From assembly GCA_947504795.1 (NCBI GenBank), contig CANNJG010000039.1:1-12646 (forward strand): a stretch of DNA of 12,646 nt, given 5' to 3'. The position numbers and the translations under genes were made by a program. This document shows, piece by piece, positions 1-5,863 of the stretch. The notes beneath the pieces are model-generated. The model did no database searches, was not told the origin of the DNA, and was given only the letters and a program-made list of their open reading frames with translations. Every line of letters starts with the position of its first letter. The stretch's first letter is position 1. The stretch comes from Legionellaceae bacterium. Lineage in GTDB: Bacteria; Pseudomonadota; Gammaproteobacteria; Legionellales; Legionellaceae.

Positions 1-482
1 AAACATTTTTGTACCCCATGGCTATTTATTCCCAAAAAATATCGTCCATCAAAGCGATTCCAGCGGGCGCGGTTTTCGCAATCCCCAATGACCCCAGCAA
101 TGAGGCGCGAGCGCTGTTGTTAATGCAAAATGCAGGATTGATTCAACTCAAACACACCCACTCGGCAACGTTATACGATATCAAATATAACCCGCACCAT
201 TATCAATTTCGTGAGCTGGATGCCGCTCAATTACCGCGAGTATTAGCCGATGTCGATATTGCCGTTATCAATACCAATTTCGCCATACCATCAGGCCTTA
301 ATCCGAAACGCGATGCTTTATTCACCGAAGACAAGTCTTCTCCTTATGCCAATTTGATTGTAATCAAACAATCCAGCACCAAAAAAGAACAAATTCATCA
401 GCTCGTTGAGGCATTACATAGTCAGGCTGTCCTCGATAAGGCTAAAAATATCTTTGCGGGTGCCGCTATACCTGCTTGGTAA
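1..482 (+). CDS. metQ: MetQ/NlpA-family methionine-binding lipoprotein, 3' part only
   Basis: Substrate-binding component of a MetNIQ-type ABC importer for methionine, normally a lipid-anchored periplasmic protein. The frame is open from the window edge, so the lipobox and N-terminal lobe lie outside; about 159 residues are visible, roughly the last 60% of a typical 270-residue member. Family hallmarks seen are AIPNDPSNEARALLLMQNAGLI, matching the VPNDPTN...LLLLQKVGLI stretch of MetQ, then ELDAAQLPR, DIAVINTNFA, GLNPKRDALFTEDKSSPYANLIV, and the conserved ending with a terminal Gly/Ala-rich motif and Trp. A TTG at position 9 and an ATG at 18 are internal codons, not starts, because homology continues upstream of them. 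Its transporter partners metN and metI would be expected upstream, outside the window. No clear intrinsic terminator follows. The family is clear; assignment to methionine rather than another NlpA ligand rests on the family. Confidence 0.9.
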   Translation, partial: TFLYPMAIYSQKISSIKAIPAGAVFAIPNDPSNEARALLLMQNAGLIQLKHTHSATLYDIKYNPHHYQFRELDAAQLPRVLADVDIAVINTNFAIPSGLNPKRDALFTEDKSSPYANLIVIKQSSTKKEQIHQLVEALHSQAVLDKAKNIFAGAAIPAW

Positions 483-511
483 ACACACCATCCGGCGCTT
501 TTTGAGCAGGG

Positions 512-553
512 CCCAACAATTGGGATTCATGGATGCCGCGGACAAGCCGCGAG
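512..553. repeat. Degenerate GC-rich palindromic repeat (copy A)
   Basis: Arms CGCGG (537-541) and CCGCG (547-551) form a perfect stem around the loop ACAAG. A second small stem, CCCAA (512-516) with TTGGG (520-524), lies just before it. Read on the - strand, copy A matches the copy at 2447-2477: both have the loop CTTGT, and both have TC-ATGAAT at the same distance after the right arm (one base differs inside it). It resembles the dispersed REP-like palindromes built around CCGCGG-CTTGT-CCGCGG found in many bacterial genomes. No T-run follows, so it is not a standard terminator. Confidence 0.6.
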
Positions 554-672
554 AGGTTTAAATTTGAACATTATTTGAGAATAACATTCTAATCGTCTAC
601 TGATATCCCAGATATGCACAGGTACCCACCTTGCCTGGCGGCCTTCCTTAGTATTATGATTGTAGCTAAATA

Positions 673-681
673 TGCTATAAT
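673..681 (+). promoter_or_regulatory. Extended -10 promoter of the 531-residue gene
   Basis: TGC followed by a perfect TATAAT (676-681) makes an extended -10 element about 39 bases before the start codon. No good -35 is present at 16-18 bases upstream, which is common for extended -10 promoters. The leader would be about 30 nt. It implies that this gene is transcribed on its own, not from metQ. Confidence 0.6.
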
Positions 682-719
682 TAGACGTAAATCATTTGTA
701 TTGATTAAGGAAACGAGCC

Positions 720-2315
720 ATGGCAGAGGTACCTCGAAACATTAAAGACAAATTACTTTCTTTGGCAGCACGAACACCGATTCTTCTTGCCGTTAATTAT
801 CTGACTAAGGTTACCGGGATTGGCGATGGCTTTCATAGGGATGTCACTTGCGAACAGCTTCACTCTCCTAAGGCACAAGCGAAAATCCTTGCAGATTATG
901 AAGGAAGCATTAAAGTCAAAGGTCTCGAGGAACCTGTCGAGAAATGGTTAAACGGCATCACAGCACAATTAAAGACAATAGGTAGCGAAACACCCGGTCT
1001 TGCAGAGCTTAAAAAACAAATAAACGCTAATGCCGATTTAACTGATGAACAAAAAAAAACTAGAATTACCCTATGCAAAACTGCAGAAGACTACTTACTG
1101 AGTAAACCTAGCGTTGACCTTGACGATTTTAAAGAACGCATGAAGATTGTATTAGATTTACTTAAAGAAGACCAAGAAAATAATCCTAGAGTCATTGTTG
1201 CTTACATTGATGATCAATATTTTAAACTGATCAAACAAATGGAGACTGATAGTAAGATCCAGCTTGAAAGAGTAGATGGCTATTTGGACAATTTAAATGT
1301 TCTTAGTCGATTGCCGGCACCAGAAGAACTCAATAACATGAAAAACGAAGTAAAAAAACTCATCCAAGAGTCGTTCGATAAAGCAAAAGCCGAATTAGAC
1401 ACTCTTTACGAAAAAGGCACGCCTGCAACCACCGACAAAGATGAAGCCGTCCCAAGCTTGAGAGCGATCTTTGGAAAAAAAGTGGACCAAGCAGAAAAGG
1501 AGCTTTGCAACCTAGTGTTATATGCGGAACATACCGACTCTAAAGCACTTCCAGCCTCCAAAAACCTAACTGCAGGAGCAGCGGGAATAGCAGCGAACAA
1601 AAACGATTCGCGTAAATATCGTGACATTGATTTTAAAACGTATTTGGAAGCAAAGCCCGAACGCTCATCCGCATGGCTCTCAGCAACGGCTTGGTCAGAT
1701 TATCTGAAGTTTCTCAATAATCAAAAGCATGAGCTAGTTACACCTGGTGGCCTGTTACTCAGGCATACTGAAACCGGTGTATCCATTAGCATACCCATGA
1801 GCTATTCGCTTTATCACCAGTACTATGATGACCAACTTGAAACTGATTTATTGACCATCATGAATGAGCTCATAGCCAGGGGCAAGGATAAAGTCACCAT
1901 CACCATCGATTGCCAGGATGAAACACTTCGCCAAAAACTGATGGAAAAAGCCTATGTTGCAGCAAGACTGGCCGGATTACCCGACGATAAAATCAAGTTT
2001 AATGTCTCCGGTTTTAAAGATAAGGAACAAAATATTACCAGTAAAACAGCAACAGAAATCATGAGCCGATTAGGGAGCGCCCCAGGAATAGCACAAATTA
2101 AGTTAAATTCCTGGAATCAACAAAAAACAGGGCTTCAAAAGCCTGCCAAAGACAAACTTAACTCAGATGTGGCTAAGCTAGATAAAAAAATCAACGACAT
2201 ACTGGGTGGTGGCATAACTATTTCGGCCAAAGTAATACATTCAGAAGAGGCATCATCTTCAACATCTTCAACATCTTCAACAACATTTTCAGTAGGAAGA
2301 AGAAGTTCGCCATAG
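720..2315 (+). CDS. Unrecognised 531-residue helix-rich protein, candidate type IVB secretion substrate
   Basis: I do not recognise a named family. The start is supported by AAGGA at 707-711, 8 bases before the ATG, and by the extended -10 upstream. There is no signal peptide and only one weakly hydrophobic stretch (residues 12-28, SLAARTPILLAVNYLTK), so the protein is probably soluble. Residues 45-275 are rich in K, E, D, L and Q and look mostly helical, possibly coiled coil (such as 200-232 and 250-270). Residues 340-431 look like a compact alpha/beta domain: GVSISIPMSYSLYHQYY, a helix, KVTITIDCQDE, then a helix with AYVAARLAGLPDDKIKFNVSG. The C-terminus (508-531) is SEEASSSTSSTSSTTFSVG and a short basic end. 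Acidic residues followed by small polar residues near the end are typical of Dot/Icm signals, so an effector role is inferred. It stands alone, has its own promoter, and is flanked by palindromic repeats, which suggests accessory DNA. Function unknown. Confidence 0.85.
   Translation: MAEVPRNIKDKLLSLAARTPILLAVNYLTKVTGIGDGFHRDVTCEQLHSPKAQAKILADYEGSIKVKGLEEPVEKWLNGITAQLKTIGSETPGLAELKKQINANADLTDEQKKTRITLCKTAEDYLLSKPSVDLDDFKERMKIVLDLLKEDQENNPRVIVAYIDDQYFKLIKQMETDSKIQLERVDGYLDNLNVLSRLPAPEELNNMKNEVKKLIQESFDKAKAELDTLYEKGTPATTDKDEAVPSLRAIFGKKVDQAEKELCNLVLYAEHTDSKALPASKNLTAGAAGIAANKNDSRKYRDIDFKTYLEAKPERSSAWLSATAWSDYLKFLNNQKHELVTPGGLLLRHTETGVSISIPMSYSLYHQYYDDQLETDLLTIMNELIARGKDKVTITIDCQDETLRQKLMEKAYVAARLAGLPDDKIKFNVSGFKDKEQNITSKTATEIMSRLGSAPGIAQIKLNSWNQQKTGLQKPAKDKLNSDVAKLDKKINDILGGGITISAKVIHSEEASSSTSSTSSTTFSVGRRSSP
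2255..2281 (+). repeat. Three tandem copies of a 9-base unit inside the 3' end of the 531-residue gene
   Basis: ATCTTCAAC is repeated three times without mismatch, preceded by a partial ATC and followed by AAC. In the reading frame it encodes Ser-Ser-Thr three times. The 9-base unit keeps the frame, so copy-number change would lengthen or shorten the Ser/Thr tail without switching the gene off. Confidence 0.85.
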
Positions 2316-2446
2316 ATTTGAATATTTTGGGTGAAAGGCCATCACTTTCGGGTCTTGATCACGTCAACAAAGGAAGCGACCTAAATCGGATTCTATCCAT
2401 GTTAGCCAAGGTGCGCTCCATGACGCAACAACTCTACCGTCTGCGC

Positions 2447-2477
2447 CCCGCTACTTGTTAGCGGGTTCTATGAATTA
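2447..2477. repeat. GC-rich palindromic repeat (copy B)
   Basis: CCCGCTA (2447-2453) and TAGCGGG (2459-2465) form a perfect 7-bp stem around the loop CTTGT. The sequence after the right arm, TTCTATGAAT, matches the corresponding flank of copy A near 525-535 on the other strand with one difference in the ATGAAT-side block. It brings the first in-frame stop into the decayed gene that surrounds it. Confidence 0.65.
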
Positions 2478-2494
2478 AACAAGATCCCTGGATT

Positions 2495-2517
2495 GTGCCG
2501 CGCATAAAGCGCGGCAC
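2495..2517. repeat. GC-rich palindromic repeat (copy C), 9-bp perfect stem
   Basis: GTGCCGCGC (2495-2503) and GCGCGGCAC (2509-2517) pair perfectly around the loop ATAAA. It lies 29 bases after copy B, preceded by GATCCCTGGATT, a flank typical of REP-like elements that start with TGGATCC. No T-run follows on either strand, so I do not call it a terminator. Confidence 0.7.
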
Positions 2518-2787
2518 GTGGCGGGAACAAGAGTTGTTAGCCTTATATCTGGAAGTAAAATGGATAGACAATACAGTGTTGACCATTGAATGATTGAAGT
2601 GATTTTTCAAAGAGTTTCATGCTGCTAATCGGTCAAAATATTCTCAATTTTGCGAGAGGCGCGTTAGTCAAAATTATGAAGCCATTGCGCCATCTAAACG
2701 CTCAAATTCAATTATGCCAGCGTCAGAAGCTCCAAGTTTGTCCGTAAGTCTCAATCCTATAAGTAGAAAGTGTTAACAATACTACAC

Positions 2788-4632
2788 TTAATGTTTGACA
2801 ATCTTAGCTTGGTCCATTAACCGATTCACATACAAATCGTAATCCATTAAACCATAACTGGCTTCTATTTGTTGGATCACATTTGCCACTTGTTCTTTGT
2901 CTAGCTCATCCATTTTGCCATCAGACACTTGCAACAATTTCACGAGGGCAAAATCACCATTAGTCAAAGAAGCACCATCGTAATCACCAACATGTGCCAA
3001 ACCAAATGCGAGTTCATTGATACGATTATCGCCCGTATCCGAATCTCGTCCAATGTCATGAACAGCATGCCATTTTAAAGCCGCTTCTGAGGCGGTACGC
3101 GCGATGATTTGTTGGCCCAAAGCGTGGGCGGCTTCTGTGGCTTTTTTATGGATTAAAGCGGTGGTAATACGGTCTTTAACTTGATCGAGGGTTTGTAATA
3201 CAGCAGGAATATGCTGCTGTATCCTCAACACGACCACATCATCCGTATCCAAAGCAATAGGTTCACTGTTATTTCCGTAAACCATAACATCTTGACTAAA
3301 CGCCTCTTGAACTACCGTCGCGTTCTTGGTTAACTCTTCTTCACCACCCTCACGAGAGAACAAGTTTGTATGCGCAACAGACATTTTTAAAGAATCCGCT
3401 ACTAAATCGAGGGAGTCTGGGTTTTGATAACTTAAATCAATAAGCCGCTCTGCCATATCAGAATAGCGCTTTTGTGCACGCTCTTGAATGAGTTGCTCGA
3501 CAATTAAAGGTTTTACTCTAGAAAAAGGTTTGGCAGTTGCAGGTTTGTAAGCTATCAAACGAAAAAGTTCATAGCCTAATTTCGTACGAATAGGGGCAGA
3601 CATTTGTCCTGGCTGGGTTAAGTTCACTAACTGTTGGTCTAAATCTGACTGTCCGGCAATCACCACCGGTGCAATACCATGCTCGGCGATCTTCTCGGCA
3701 GAAAGCTGTTCAGCTAACGTGTCAAACTTTTGAGGCTCTGCAAGCAAAGTCTGATACAGGTTGTTTACTCGCTGCTTCACTGTTTCTTGGGCATCCGCAG
3801 ACATTTGCTCGTCTAATGGGAAACGAATATACGCTAATTTCCAGCGGGCGGGTTTCAAGTAGTCGGTTTTATTGTCTTGGTAATACCGTACGACCATTTC
3901 GGGCGGCAGCTTAATATGCTGCTTAATATCTTTTAAAGACAATCGAATATACGCCACGCTGACTTGTTCTTTAGAACAGAATTTATTTTTATGCCGATTA
4001 TAATAATCCTGGATCTCTTCTGAAGACACGACCACCGAATCGTTAAATTCAGAGGCTTTTATGAACGCATGTGCGTAGTCACGTGTTTGCATGGATAAGC
4101 GTACAAACTGCTCTAATTCGCCCGGCAGTACAAAAGCAGTGCCGATCAAAGCAAATCGTTGTTGATTCAACAACATGCCTTGGCGAACTTCTTGCTGGAA
4201 CGTTTGGGGTGTAAAAAACGCGTTGGTTAAGGCCTGTGTATAACGCGACGTGGAGAAATGTCCGTCTTCTTGAAATTGTGGAATTAAGAGAATAGCCGAT
4301 GTCGCTTGATGATTGTCGATTTCAAACCCATTTAAGTGAGCCGCAGCAACGCTCGCAGCATTGACAATCATTTCTGATAACACTTGTTGCTTTAAGGCTT
4401 TCTCATTCGCGGTAGTCAGCGAATTAGGATTTTGCATTTGACTCATTCGGCGATAATTCAATTCAAACGCTTGTTTAGTGATACGCTGGTCGTTAACTTG
4501 GACCTTAATATCTGTATCTTGACGAGATTGTATATAGTAGCTCAATCCAAATAAAGTGAAGGTGACAGTGACCAACCCCACAATAACCCAGGTGACAACC
4601 CCTTGAATACGATCGTTTAGCTTCTGAAGCAT
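2788..4632 (-). CDS. ppiD: PpiD-type periplasmic chaperone, SurA_N and parvulin-like domains
   Basis: Inner-membrane-anchored chaperone that works at the SecYEG exit on newly exported proteins. I place the start at the ATG 4630-4632, giving MLQKLNDRIQG, the usual PpiD beginning. It has GGAA at a suitable distance, whereas the in-frame ATG 12 codons upstream (4668) has no Shine-Dalgarno sequence. The product is 614 residues (E. coli PpiD is 623). Residues 1-10 are cytoplasmic, 11-34 form the single membrane anchor, 36-165 are the SurA_N-like region (INDQRIT-type start, here VNDQRITKQAFE), and about 265-363 are the parvulin-like domain ending SAPIRTKLGYELFRLI. That domain has lost the typical Gly-rich D/GG.LG stretch, as expected for a chaperone with little or no isomerase activity. 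The gene follows hupB and two tRNA genes but lies beyond a terminator, so it should have its own promoter; I found no convincing one in 4633-4726. Confidence 0.93.
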   Translation of the reverse strand: MLQKLNDRIQGVVTWVIVGLVTVTFTLFGLSYYIQSRQDTDIKVQVNDQRITKQAFELNYRRMSQMQNPNSLTTANEKALKQQVLSEMIVNAASVAAAHLNGFEIDNHQATSAILLIPQFQEDGHFSTSRYTQALTNAFFTPQTFQQEVRQGMLLNQQRFALIGTAFVLPGELEQFVRLSMQTRDYAHAFIKASEFNDSVVVSSEEIQDYYNRHKNKFCSKEQVSVAYIRLSLKDIKQHIKLPPEMVVRYYQDNKTDYLKPARWKLAYIRFPLDEQMSADAQETVKQRVNNLYQTLLAEPQKFDTLAEQLSAEKIAEHGIAPVVIAGQSDLDQQLVNLTQPGQMSAPIRTKLGYELFRLIAYKPATAKPFSRVKPLIVEQLIQERAQKRYSDMAERLIDLSYQNPDSLDLVADSLKMSVAHTNLFSREGGEEELTKNATVVQEAFSQDVMVYGNNSEPIALDTDDVVVLRIQQHIPAVLQTLDQVKDRITTALIHKKATEAAHALGQQIIARTASEAALKWHAVHDIGRDSDTGDNRINELAFGLAHVGDYDGASLTNGDFALVKLLQVSDGKMDELDKEQVANVIQQIEASYGLMDYDLYVNRLMDQAKIVKH

Positions 4633-4726
4633 GAATGAATTCCATAAAAACGATAGGCGTTCTAACATTAAACGTCTGACCGACTGTAAAATACCACATT
4701 AACGGCCATAAACGGTAGTGCTTTAC

Positions 4727-4750
4727 AAAAAAAATGCGCCCTAAGGCGCA
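4727..4750 (-). terminator. Intrinsic terminator after tRNA-Asp
   Basis: On the - strand, TGCGCC, loop TTAG, GGCGCA form a perfect 6-bp GC-rich hairpin followed at once by eight T. It lies 7 bases after the CCA end of tRNA-Asp and separates the hupB-tRNA unit from ppiD. Confidence 0.9.
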
Positions 4751-4756
4751 CTATAA

Positions 4757-4833
4757 TGGCGGAGTGGACGGGGCTCGAACCCGCGACCCCCGGCGTGACA
4801 GGCCGGTATTCTAACCAACTGAACTACCACTCC
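4757..4833 (-). tRNA. tRNA-Asp (anticodon GUC)
   Basis: 77 nt with encoded CCA (complement of 4757-4759). Acceptor GGAGTGG pairs fully with CCACTCC, discriminator G. The D-arm AGTTCAGTTGGTTAGAAT, anticodon stem GGCCT/GCC region with anticodon GTC (complement of 4797-4799), and T-loop TTCGAGC closely match E. coli tRNA-Asp. It lies 6 bases after tRNA-Val, in the same transcript. Confidence 0.97.
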
Positions 4834-4839
4834 CATTCG

Positions 4840-4915
4840 TGGTGGGTGCTGCAGGGATCGAACCTGCGACCCTCGCCTTGTAAGGGCGATGCTCTCCCAG
4901 CTGAGCTAAGCACCC
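4840..4915 (-). tRNA. tRNA-Val (anticodon UAC)
   Basis: 76 nt with encoded CCA (complement of 4840-4842). Acceptor GGGTGCT pairs with AGCACCC, discriminator A. The D-arm is TAGCTCAGCTGGGAGAGC, the anticodon arm CGCCCTTACAAGGGCG has anticodon TAC (complement of 4880-4882), and the T-loop is TTCGATC. It begins only 6 bases after the hupB stop codon, so hupB, tRNA-Val and tRNA-Asp are most likely one transcript cut by tRNA processing enzymes. Confidence 0.97.
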
Positions 4916-4921
4916 GAAACC

Positions 4922-5200
4922 TTATTTTTGTGCAACTGCTTCCTTCAGCTTCTTTCCTGCTTTGAACTTAGCAATACGTGACGCTTTAATTTCAATGGTT
5001 TTACCAGTTTGTGGGTTACGGCCTGTTCGAGCTGAACGAACAGTCGTAGCAAAAGAACCAAACCCTGGGAGGACAACCTGATCACCTTTCGTTAAAGCAT
5101 GGGTAATTGTATGAGTAAACACTTCAACAATTTTACCAGCAGCAACTTTGGTGATACCTGCGCCATGAGCGATTGCTTCAATTAATTCACTTTTATTCAT
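4922..5200 (-). CDS. hupB: DNA-binding protein HU, beta-type
   Basis: Small nucleoid-associated protein that binds and bends DNA as a dimer without strong sequence preference. The 92 residues match the family length of about 90. Visible hallmarks are MNKSELIEAIA at the N-terminus, the helical dimer core to residue 45, GFGSF at 46-50, and the DNA arm with RTGRNPQTG (59-66), whose Pro63 is the residue that wedges between base pairs. The C-terminus FKAGKKLKEAV is typical. The start is firm: AAGGGGA stands 5 bases before the ATG. The neighbours fit the conserved lon-hupB-ppiD order. Transcription probably starts at a promoter about 120 bases upstream (-35 at 5351-5356, -10 at 5328-5333), and the two tRNAs downstream appear to be part of the same unit. 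Confidence 0.97.
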   Translation of the reverse strand: MNKSELIEAIAHGAGITKVAAGKIVEVFTHTITHALTKGDQVVLPGFGSFATTVRSARTGRNPQTGKTIEIKASRIAKFKAGKKLKEAVAQK

Positions 5201-5327
5201 TTTTTCCCCTTTGTAGTTTAGTCATCCGTACTCTGTTTTTTTTAACCAACATCGTAATCGGCTAAAAGGATCGCTGTGTTTGCATACGTAAATAATTAGC
5301 AACCAGCAAACGACTCGATCTGACATG

Positions 5328-5356
5328 ATTAAAGCAGATATAACCACTCTCGTCAA
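5328..5356 (-). promoter_or_regulatory. Sigma-70-type promoter of hupB
   Basis: On the - strand, TTGACG (complement of 5351-5356), a 17-base spacer, and TTTAAT (complement of 5328-5333), preceded by TGC as an extended -10. Each hexamer is one base from consensus. The start of transcription would be near 5320, giving a leader of about 120 nt before hupB. Confidence 0.7.
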
Positions 5357-5578
5357 ACTACAATTTATGAGTCATTATGCTTAAGCATCCTCAATAAAAT
5401 TGATTCAACAATCGGTCCGCAATATACGCTTTATTAACTTTCATGTAAAGATGATTGCCTACCAAAATCATAAAAAAATGAGATAAGCCCCAATGTTGAT
5501 TCAATAATTGAACAAAATGTCGTATAAATAAATCGTGATATCAACGTTTACGGGTATTTTTCAACAAAATTTAGACGT

Positions 5579-5603
5579 GGTTCAAAGGGTGGCTTTTTGA
5601 ACC
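5579..5603. repeat. 8-bp hairpin in the lon-hupB gap
   Basis: GGTTCAAA (5579-5586) and TTTGAACC (5596-5603) are perfect inverted repeats separated by 9 bases. The stem can extend by three further pairs (two G-U) on the + strand, giving a tight hairpin. No T-run follows. Role unknown: it could be an operator or part of a small RNA. Confidence 0.6.
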
Positions 5604-5787
5604 CTGATAACGTAATTTATTATTAATGCATTTTCTGGATACGGTATAAAGGGTTGTGGACGACCCCTGCACTCAAATCTATGGTTTCTCCGAGATTCAG
5701 AGATTGTGGTGAATCGTTATAATTTTTTCACAAATGGCGTGTCTCAGAACACATAAAGCTCGTCACATTTAAGATTAAAGAAGCGCT

Positions 5788-5832
5788 TATAGCTGACTAG
5801 CTTGTTCGAAAATCTCAAAATAGTCAGCTATA
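5788..5832. repeat. 12-bp perfect inverted repeat downstream of lon
   Basis: TATAGCTGACTA (5788-5799) and TAGTCAGCTATA (5821-5832) are exact inverted copies separated by 21 bases. On the - strand it begins 31 bases after the lon stop. No T-run follows the hairpin, so if it ends the lon transcript it is not a textbook intrinsic terminator; it may stabilise the 3' end or be the trace of a small mobile element. Confidence 0.8.
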
Positions 5833-5863
5833 GAGCCGGATAGTTGCTCATGGTGCCACAACC

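Larger units (their letters stand above)
2318..2747 (+). pseudogene. Decayed gene, possibly DUF721 (DciA-like), interrupted by palindromic repeats
   Basis: One frame reads LNRILSMLAKVRSMTQQLYRL up to about 2445, then continues in the same frame past the palindromes with LYLEVKWIDNTVLTIE (2543-2590) and EFHAANRSKYSQF. After a shift of frame near 2650 it gives ILNFARGALVKIMKPLRHL and QRQKLQVCP, ending at TAA 2745-2747. The order resembles DUF721 proteins: an N-terminal L..LL....LQ.L helix, a strand with V..G.LVL, then RLRY...LL..L and a final K..P. In-frame stops occur at 2459 (inside the first palindrome), 2471, 2591 and 2600, and there is at least one frameshift, so it cannot be translated as it stands. 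The palindromes occupy the place where the middle of the domain should be. DciA loads replicative helicase and is usually kept, so an intact copy should exist elsewhere if the identity is right. That a decayed gene lies here is moderately supported; its family is a recall-based guess. Confidence 0.35.
5201..5863. other. 663-base lon-hupB intergenic region
   Basis: No gene of convincing length is open on either strand. It holds a good promoter for hupB (5328-5356), an 8-bp hairpin (5579-5603), and a 12-bp perfect inverted repeat close to the lon stop (5788-5832). A near-identical 13-base direct repeat (TTGATTCAACAAT near 5400 and TTGATTCAATAAT near 5496) is also present. I do not recognise 6S, tmRNA, SRP or RNase P sequences in it. 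Confidence 0.6.

Noticed and set aside
687..702. GTAAA-N6-GTATT resembling a CpxR box before the candidate effector
   Set aside because: The second half is one base off and the site lies downstream of the -10, where an activator would not be expected; no PmrA-like box was found either.
2755..2787. AGTGT/ACACT hairpin as a terminator after ppiD
   Set aside because: Only a 5-bp AT-rich stem with a 10-base loop and a short, broken T-run (TTTCT) on the - strand.
4505..4699. 64-residue frame overlapping the start of ppiD on the same strand
   Set aside because: It lies in another frame over the conserved PpiD membrane anchor and has no ribosome-binding site or recognisable features.
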